The notes under the pieces were generated by a model. It was given only the letters and a program-made list of their open reading frames with translations, did no database searches and was not told where the DNA came from. A program made the position numbers and the translations under genes. 39,638 nt of DNA from Acinetobacter harbinensis (lineage in GTDB: Bacteria > Pseudomonadota > Gammaproteobacteria > Pseudomonadales > Moraxellaceae), in NCBI RefSeq assembly GCF_000816495.1, contig NZ_JXBK01000001.1, positions 1,333,778 through 1,373,415 on the forward strand, given 5' to 3'. Position 1 is the stretch's first letter, and every line of letters starts with the position of its first letter. Below, piece by piece: positions 35,488 to 39,638 of this stretch.

Positions 35488-35515
35488 TGATGATTTTAGT
35501 GGCCAGTGCTTTAAT

Positions 35516-36265
35516 TTAAGCCTCTAGCTGTTCTAAAACATCATCTGTGAATTCAACGTTGGTGTATACGTTTTGGACATCGTCTAAATCTTCAAACATA
35601 TCAATCATTTTTAAGATCATTTTGGCTTGATCAATGTCGGTAATTTCCGCTTTGGTCGATGGACTCATCACCACTTCGGCATTGTCAGATTTTAAGCCTG
35701 CCGCAGATAAGGCATCTTGCACTTCACCAAAGCTTTCTGGCGTGGTAATCACCAGAATTTCATCTTCAGAAATTTCGATATCTTCTGCACCCGCTTCTAA
35801 CGCCACGTCCATGATTTTATCTTCTAAAGAAACATCTTCAAAAGTAATTTCACCGCGTTTGGTAAACAGATAAGCCACAGAACCTGCGGTACCTAAATTA
35901 CCATTGGTTTTAGAGAAGCAATGACGAACGTCCGGTACGGTGCGGTTTAAGTTATCGGTCATGGTTTCAACCAAAACAGCCACGCCACCTGTGCCATAAC
36001 CTTCGTAAGTGACTTCTTTTAAATCATCATTGTCATCACCACCGGCACCACGTTGAATAGCGCGGTTAATGATGTCACGAGTCATATTGACCGATAATGC
36101 TTTTTCAACCACTGCACGAAGACGTGGATTACTTGAAGTGTCTGAACCACCGAGTTTAGCTGCTGTGACCAATTCACGAATATATTTGGTGAAGACTTTA
36201 CCGCGACTAGCATCTTGTTTTGCTTTGCGATGCTTAATGTTGGCCCACTTGGAATGACCCGCCAT
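35516..36265 (-). CDS. yebC: YebC/TACO1-family translation or transcription regulator
   Basis: 249-aa protein of the YebC family. N-terminal signature [23 protein letters not shown], then [28 protein letters not shown] and [23 protein letters not shown], and a C-terminal domain with acidic stretches. Recent family work links YebC-type proteins to relief of ribosome stalling at proline stretches; older work calls them DNA-binding regulators. ATG 36265 has GGAG 10 bases upstream; the longer frame to 36370 lacks family residues. In many bacteria yebC sits next to ruvC, which is not the case here. Confidence 0.95.
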   Translation of the reverse strand: MAGHSKWANIKHRKAKQDASRGKVFTKYIRELVTAAKLGGSDTSSNPRLRAVVEKALSVNMTRDIINRAIQRGAGGDDNDDLKEVTYEGYGTGGVAVLVETMTDNLNRTVPDVRHCFSKTNGNLGTAGSVAYLFTKRGEITFEDVSLEDKIMDVALEAGAEDIEISEDEILVITTPESFGEVQDALSAAGLKSDNAEVVMSPSTKAEITDIDQAKMILKMIDMFEDLDDVQNVYTNVEFTDDVLEQLEA

Positions 36266-36378
36266 GCGAAATATGCTCCTGATAGATTGGCTGTATGCCG
36301 AATCGAATGGGTTGAATTCTACCATAAGCGCTTTTTTCTTAGAAAGAGCTAGCTTTTGACTTTTTAACAAAATAGACC

Positions 36379-36942
36379 TTAGTTTTTAATATCGGGGATA
36401 ACAATATCCAAGTCTACCTTATCTTTATAGAGCTTTTTTAGCAAAGCCAAGTCGTGGTTAATCTCGGTCGGATAGATTTTTCCTAAAATACCGCCTTGCT
36501 TGGTGCTGGAATTGGCATACAGTAAAACAATGGGAACGCCGGCAGCTTTGGCAATGTGCCAAAAACCAGTACGAATAGGGCGTCGAGTTTCTCCGGTTTT
36601 TGCACGTGTGGCTTCAGGGGCAATGACTAAATTAAACTGATCATTTTCTTGAAAATGCTGCACCATGACCGAAACAATATCTTGATTGGCATTACGATCC
36701 ACGGCAATACCACCCAAACGCTTGAGTAAAGGCTTCATCGGGCCTTTAAATAACTCTTTTTTAATCAAAAGATGGATTTTCATATCCATAATTTGAAATA
36801 GAGCCAACGACAGCACGGCATCTCTCATGGAGGTGTGTTCAAAGCCGACAATCACTTGTTTTTTTTCAAGGACATTGGGTTCGATATGATAATTCCAGCC
36901 TGCAAGTTTAAATGCAGATTCACCAAGAAGTTTTTTTAACAT
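36379..36942 (-). CDS. 1-acyl-glycerol-3-phosphate acyltransferase-like (PlsC family) protein
   Basis: About 187 aa. The acyltransferase motif I is HTSMRD (HxxxxD), motif II is about [25 protein letters not shown], and motif III is APEATRAKT (the usual EGTR is EATR here). Members acylate lysophosphatidic acid or other lipids at the inner membrane; small soluble-looking ones have varied acceptors. Start uncertain: ATG 36942 (MLKKLLGES) matches the conserved region; ATG 36957 and ATG 37041 are in frame, none with a ribosome site. A promoter at 36999-37026 would exclude the longest. It follows yebC's start by 113 bases on the same strand. Confidence 0.82.
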   Translation of the reverse strand: MLKKLLGESAFKLAGWNYHIEPNVLEKKQVIVGFEHTSMRDAVLSLALFQIMDMKIHLLIKKELFKGPMKPLLKRLGGIAVDRNANQDIVSVMVQHFQENDQFNLVIAPEATRAKTGETRRPIRTGFWHIAKAAGVPIVLLYANSSTKQGGILGKIYPTEINHDLALLKKLYKDKVDLDIVIPDIKN

Positions 36943-36998
36943 CGCAAGAAAGCACATAATTGGGAAGTGGCTTAATTTCTGCTTGTTCTGATTTAGAG

Positions 36999-37026
36999 TC
37001 AATAGTCTAATGTACAAAAATGACAA
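36999..37026 (-). promoter_or_regulatory. Possible promoter of the acyltransferase gene
   Basis: Minus strand TTGTCA (37021-37026), 16 bases, TATTGA (36999-37004). It lies inside the longest reading frame and supports a downstream start. Confidence 0.35.
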
Positions 37027-37197
37027 ATAAATACATTGCACAAGATGAGCGCTTATAAAATACAGAGATGAATTTTACAGCCTTGAACAATTGCTCTATT
37101 ACTGCGCAAGTAAAATAAAATCACTTGTTTTTTGAAAAAATCTTGGTTAGTATGACCTCGCTTAAACTTGTTGATATATAACAAATTCGGCATATAA

Positions 37198-37274
<77 letters not shown>

Positions 37275-37282
37275 TATAAAAC

Positions 37283-37317
37283 AACCACTTAGGTGTATTA
37301 ATCCTCGGTGGTTTTTT
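37283..37317 (+). terminator. Terminator of the tRNA gene
   Basis: AACCACTTAGG / CCTCGGTGGTT stem (one wobble, one mismatch) with a 9-base loop and a run of six T, 8 bases after the CCA. Confidence 0.75.
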
Positions 37318-37686
37318 AATGTCTAAATTTATATCATTCCTGTTCAAGTTATCCTCAACATGAATCAAAATTGTGCTACAGAGCCGCTATTTAAGATATT
37401 CGAGCGAGCTTTAAGTAGCCTATTGAGAATTAGGTTTTAATGAACCGAGGATTGCTTATAAATTAAATATTAGTAGATATCAAAGATAAGCACGTAAGAG
37501 AGATATAAAATATTGTCTAACATAAGAAAAAAACTATCTCGCACTAACACTCAGTATAAGTCACATAGACCGGCTTAAATATTCGATCAGATTCTATTTT
37601 TTAGAAACGACGATATATAGAAAAATACTAAAAACCCCTGTGTTGATGGAGTACTCAAACAACTTTGCCATGATTTAAAAATATCA
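37318..37686. other. AT-rich gap after the tRNA
   Basis: 369 bases without recognisable gene or repeat. No copy of the tRNA 3' end is seen here or further right, so there is no direct sign of an integrated element. Confidence 0.6.
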
Positions 37687-38085
37687 TTGCTCTATCTATT
37701 CATTTTAGTGATCGGCCCAGTACAATGCAGTTATCATAATGATGCGAACTGGCAGATTGCCAAAGTCGCTGTGGAGATTGACGTGGAAATTTGTATTGAA
37801 ACACCAGATAAAGAGACGTGGGATAAAGCTCAACAGGCTTGCTTTAAGCGTGGATGGGACTGGGAAAGAGAGGAATGGCCTGAGTGGGATGATGAGACTG
37901 GCAAGGATGTGTGGAAAGAAGATCCTGAATTTACATTAAATGATGATAGCTGGGATGAAACAGTGACTCATCTTTGCGTGGTAGAAGGCATGTTGTGCAC
38001 CAATAATATTGAAGATGGTGATCCGACAGAAGATGACTACAAATTAATGACCATTAAAGATTTAGAAAAACTGGCCGTTAAATAA
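37687..38085 (+). CDS. Acidic, Trp-rich hypothetical protein with unclear start
   Basis: Up to 132 codons. The convincing part runs from about SYHNDANWQIAKVAVEIDVEI to the end. It is very acidic and has eight Trp, several in WDWEREEWPEWDDE and DVWKE. Four Cys are spread through it. No family is recognised. No ATG lies in frame near the front: only TTG 37687 or GTG 37708 could start it, neither with a ribosome site, and the first 14 residues look like translated non-coding DNA. An out-of-frame ATG at 37725 is one base away from giving MSYHNDANW. It is therefore either a gene with a rare start or one whose 5' end is damaged. A strong terminator follows. Confidence 0.6.
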   Translation: MLYLFILVIGPVQCSYHNDANWQIAKVAVEIDVEICIETPDKETWDKAQQACFKRGWDWEREEWPEWDDETGKDVWKEDPEFTLNDDSWDETVTHLCVVEGMLCTNNIEDGDPTEDDYKLMTIKDLEKLAVK

Positions 38086-38120
38086 TAGCCCAAAAGCCTC
38101 AATTCACCCTATTTAAGATA

Positions 38121-38150
38121 AGCCCTATTCATTAATGAATAGGGCTTTTT
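38121..38150 (+). terminator. Terminator with fully palindromic stem
   Basis: A perfect 26-base palindrome at 38121-38146 (AGCCCTATTCATT and its inverse) followed by five T, 36 bases after the preceding stop. Confidence 0.85.
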
Positions 38151-38311
38151 CAATGTCTGGGACAAGTTATAAAATCTCTCATAGCAATTGCAATATTAAG
38201 ATAACTTCTATTGTTAATTTATGTATATTTTTGTGTGTTTATGTATTTATTTTCTAGCTAAACTATCTTATGATGAATGTGATCAGAAAAATAAATAACA
38301 CAGAGGCTTGC

Positions 38312-38494
38312 ATGAAAAAGATACCCAAAGGAACACAAGTCATTCACTATCTTTCATTCTGGAAGCGAGCCTTCTATAAGGAAGAAAATAATATGCTCAT
38401 GCTTTGGAACCAAAGTGGATGGGAGAGAGCATCATTTGACAGTATTGAAACGATGATACAGAAAAAGTTTGAGTTAGTAGATTTAAGAGTTTAA
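38312..38494 (+). CDS. Small hypothetical protein (60 aa)
   Basis: 60-aa protein starting MKKIPKGTQVIHYLSFWKRAF, with GAGG 5 bases before ATG 38312; a longer frame from 38270 has no ribosome site. The composition is normal for a soluble protein (several Lys, Glu and aromatic residues, MLMLWNQSGWERASFDSIETM) with no membrane segment or Cys motif. No family recognised. It lies in the AT-rich tail and resembles the small orphan genes common in phage-derived or accessory regions. Confidence 0.6.
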   Translation: MKKIPKGTQVIHYLSFWKRAFYKEENNMLMLWNQSGWERASFDSIETMIQKKFELVDLRV

Positions 38495-38520
38495 TCGTCA
38501 TCATCATAGAAGGCATTTTT

Positions 38521-38595
38521 AGGGCTGCGGTGAAGCGATAATCTTCGCTTTAAGCCGTCTTTCGTTTTAGCCCTTCCCTGAGATGGGCTTTTTTT
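38521..38595 (+). ncRNA. Structured element ending in a terminator (candidate small RNA or mRNA 3' structure)
   Basis: AGGGCT (38521-38526) can pair with AGCCCT (38569-38574), enclosing the hairpin AAGCGA-TAATCT-TCGCTT (38533-38550). Alternatively AGCCC (38569-38573) pairs with GGGCT (38585-38589) just before eight T, a terminator. The two folds compete for the same AGCCC, as in an attenuator. It lies 26 bases after the 60-aa gene, so it may simply be that gene's 3' end. Confidence 0.45.
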
Positions 38596-39201
38596 TAAAT
38601 TTGATAGCTTGTAATTTGATCTTTTTAAAATCACATTCAGGCAGAGTCAAATGGTTGAACCATGAAAGTGATTGTGCCTTCATGTAGCTCATACATACGC
38701 TGCTAAGTACGAGTGTGGCAATGTGATCACGTTAAAAATAGTTAGACGTATAACGGCATAGAAAATTCTGTCACATTCTTCTGCTCTCGTGTGTCTTGAA
38801 TCTTTATAGTTTTCTACCTGAAATTAAATTGAGAATAGATCAATCACGAGAGGGATTTGGACTGATAACCTGTCATAAAAAAATTAGCGCTGTTTGAGCG
38901 GTTAAATTTAAAAATCCTTGATATATAGCAACTTTAAATCTCCCTTAATTGTCTAAACCTCTGTAATTATTATAATTCTAATGTGGGTTCTAATATTGCT
39001 ACATTTTAAGTTGTATGTAGCATTTTATATCATATAAAAGTTGTTACAAAATACTGCCTCTATTTCGTACTTTCCGCAACAAACCACGATTAATTTATTT
39101 GAATTGTCTTTAAAATGTGCTAATAAATAGGAGTGATTTTTTAATCATATTTATATTTCAGGATGAGATATATTTTAAGACATTAGATTTTAAAAATAAT
39201 C
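38596..39201. other. Long AT-rich gap
   Basis: About 600 bases with no convincing gene. Contains the 13-bp palindrome ATGGTTGAACCAT (38651-38663). The open frame from 39117 has no ribosome site and is treated as upstream of the true start at 39219. Confidence 0.55.
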
Positions 39202-39210
39202 GGAAAGGAG
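39202..39210 (+). promoter_or_regulatory. Strong ribosome-binding site deciding the 37-aa gene start
   Basis: GGAAAGGAG, 8 bases before ATG 39219. It sets the start well inside the longer frame from 39117. Confidence 0.75.
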
Positions 39211-39218
39211 TTTTAAAA

Positions 39219-39332
39219 ATGCTTCAATTGCTTATGAAATTATTTTGCTTACATGTTTATGAGTATGAACATATGCAAGAAATAGGGGAACATAAGGAAT
39301 GTAGGAAGTGTGGGATTAATAAATCACTGTAA
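39219..39332 (+). CDS. 37-aa zinc-ribbon-like protein (DUF1660-like)
   Basis: Small protein MLQLLMKLFCLHVYEYEHMQ then EIGEHKECRKCGINKSL. It has Cys10-x-His12 near the front and Cys29-x-x-Cys32 at the back, the C/H...CxxC layout of very short zinc-binding proteins such as the phage-associated DUF1660 group (whose members read roughly CxxFGHxW...CxxCG). The strong GGAAAGGAG site and the terminator 15 bases after the stop support a real gene. It may be a prophage remnant or a free-standing small protein. Family assignment is tentative. Confidence 0.6.
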   Translation: MLQLLMKLFCLHVYEYEHMQEIGEHKECRKCGINKSL

Positions 39333-39346
39333 TGCTATTTATCACT

Positions 39347-39375
39347 AAAAAGTGAGCTTGTTGCTCACTTTTTTA
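39347..39375 (+). terminator. Terminator of the 37-aa gene
   Basis: AAAAAGTGAGC / GCTCACTTTTT with a 5-base loop and a T-run. Confidence 0.88.
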
Positions 39376-39638
39376 TGTTTGAAATGTCTATTCAAAGTTA
39401 TCTGGTTCTATGTCTTTGAATTCGAAGCTATTAAATAACTAAATATAAATCAATAATTTATGTTGTTAATTTTTAGATATGAAAGGTGTTTATTTAACCA
39501 CTGTCTTATAATTTTTTTAAACCATTTGCTAGGATATTGTTTTCTTTTTTCATCTAAAATATCGAGACTGTTCTAAATTTTGTGTAAGTACTTAATTTTC
39601 ATTTATCCTCATGAGGATAATAAAAAGAGGTACTTCAC
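39376..39638. other. AT-rich right edge
   Basis: 263 bases without a gene. Contains an 18-bp palindrome at 39603-39620. Confidence 0.6.
39603..39620. repeat. Perfect 18-bp palindrome at the right edge
   Basis: TTATCCTCATGAGGATAA reads the same on both strands. No T-run follows, so it fits an operator better than a terminator. It may control a gene just beyond the window. Confidence 0.55.

Overview
The window looks like a chromosomal segment of an Acinetobacter-type gammaproteobacterium (Moraxellaceae). The base composition is moderately AT-rich, and the gene set fits: a type II NADH dehydrogenase, a DacC-type PBP5/6, two unrelated NADP isocitrate dehydrogenases close together, AzlCD, PurT, GlnD, and Acinetobacter-style IS3 and IS982 elements. 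Genus assignment rests on recalled protein similarity, not on a search.

Layout. 1-~750: an IS3-family element cut by the left edge (orfB runs out of the window). 1030-4246: an exported alpha/beta-hydrolase lipoprotein, glyA and rnk, all on the plus strand. 4441-7775: slyD, ndh and dacC on the minus strand, with a terminator-like hairpin in the short ndh leader. 7956-9659: an M61 aminopeptidase. 9793-13461: a small lipoprotein, then an exported 5-hydroxyisourate hydrolase plus an exported GlcG/HbpS-like protein, divergent from a CusRS/HprRS-like two-component system. An 18-bp HprR-type operator lies between the two operons. This is the most interesting locus. 14028-18897: monomeric isocitrate dehydrogenase, rluE, and dimeric icd. 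19057-20030: a complete IS982-family element, 42 bp from the start of an M23 peptidase lipoprotein gene. 20630-25573: an MFS transporter, alaA, an msrB-glutathione peroxidase pair and dapC. 25598-29500: glnD and purT, forming a purT-glnD-dapC operon on the minus strand. 29697-30789: azlCD. 30870-34322: two unknown exported proteins, ychF and a GST. 34651-36942: an Lrp/AsnC regulator, a small membrane protein, yebC and a lysophospholipid-type acyltransferase. 37198: a CAU tRNA, probably tRNA-Ile2. 37275-39638: an AT-rich, gene-poor accessory-looking tail with three small unknown genes and several palindromic or structured elements.

How the genes work together. Most of the window is housekeeping: one-carbon and nucleotide metabolism (glyA, purT), nitrogen signalling and lysine/alanine biosynthesis (glnD, dapC, alaA), respiration and the TCA cycle (ndh, two IDHs), cell wall (dacC, M23) and translation (rluE, yebC, ychF, tRNA). 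Redox functions recur: msrB-gpx repair reduced cell damage, and the HiuH/HbpS-like/two-component cluster resembles the E. coli H2O2/copper-responsive HprRS-hiuH arrangement. Here, however, the hydrolase is paired with an HbpS-like protein. HbpS proteins are known in Streptomyces as extracytoplasmic accessory sensors of a redox two-component system. Many start sites were moved inward from the longest reading frame on ribosome-binding-site or promoter evidence.
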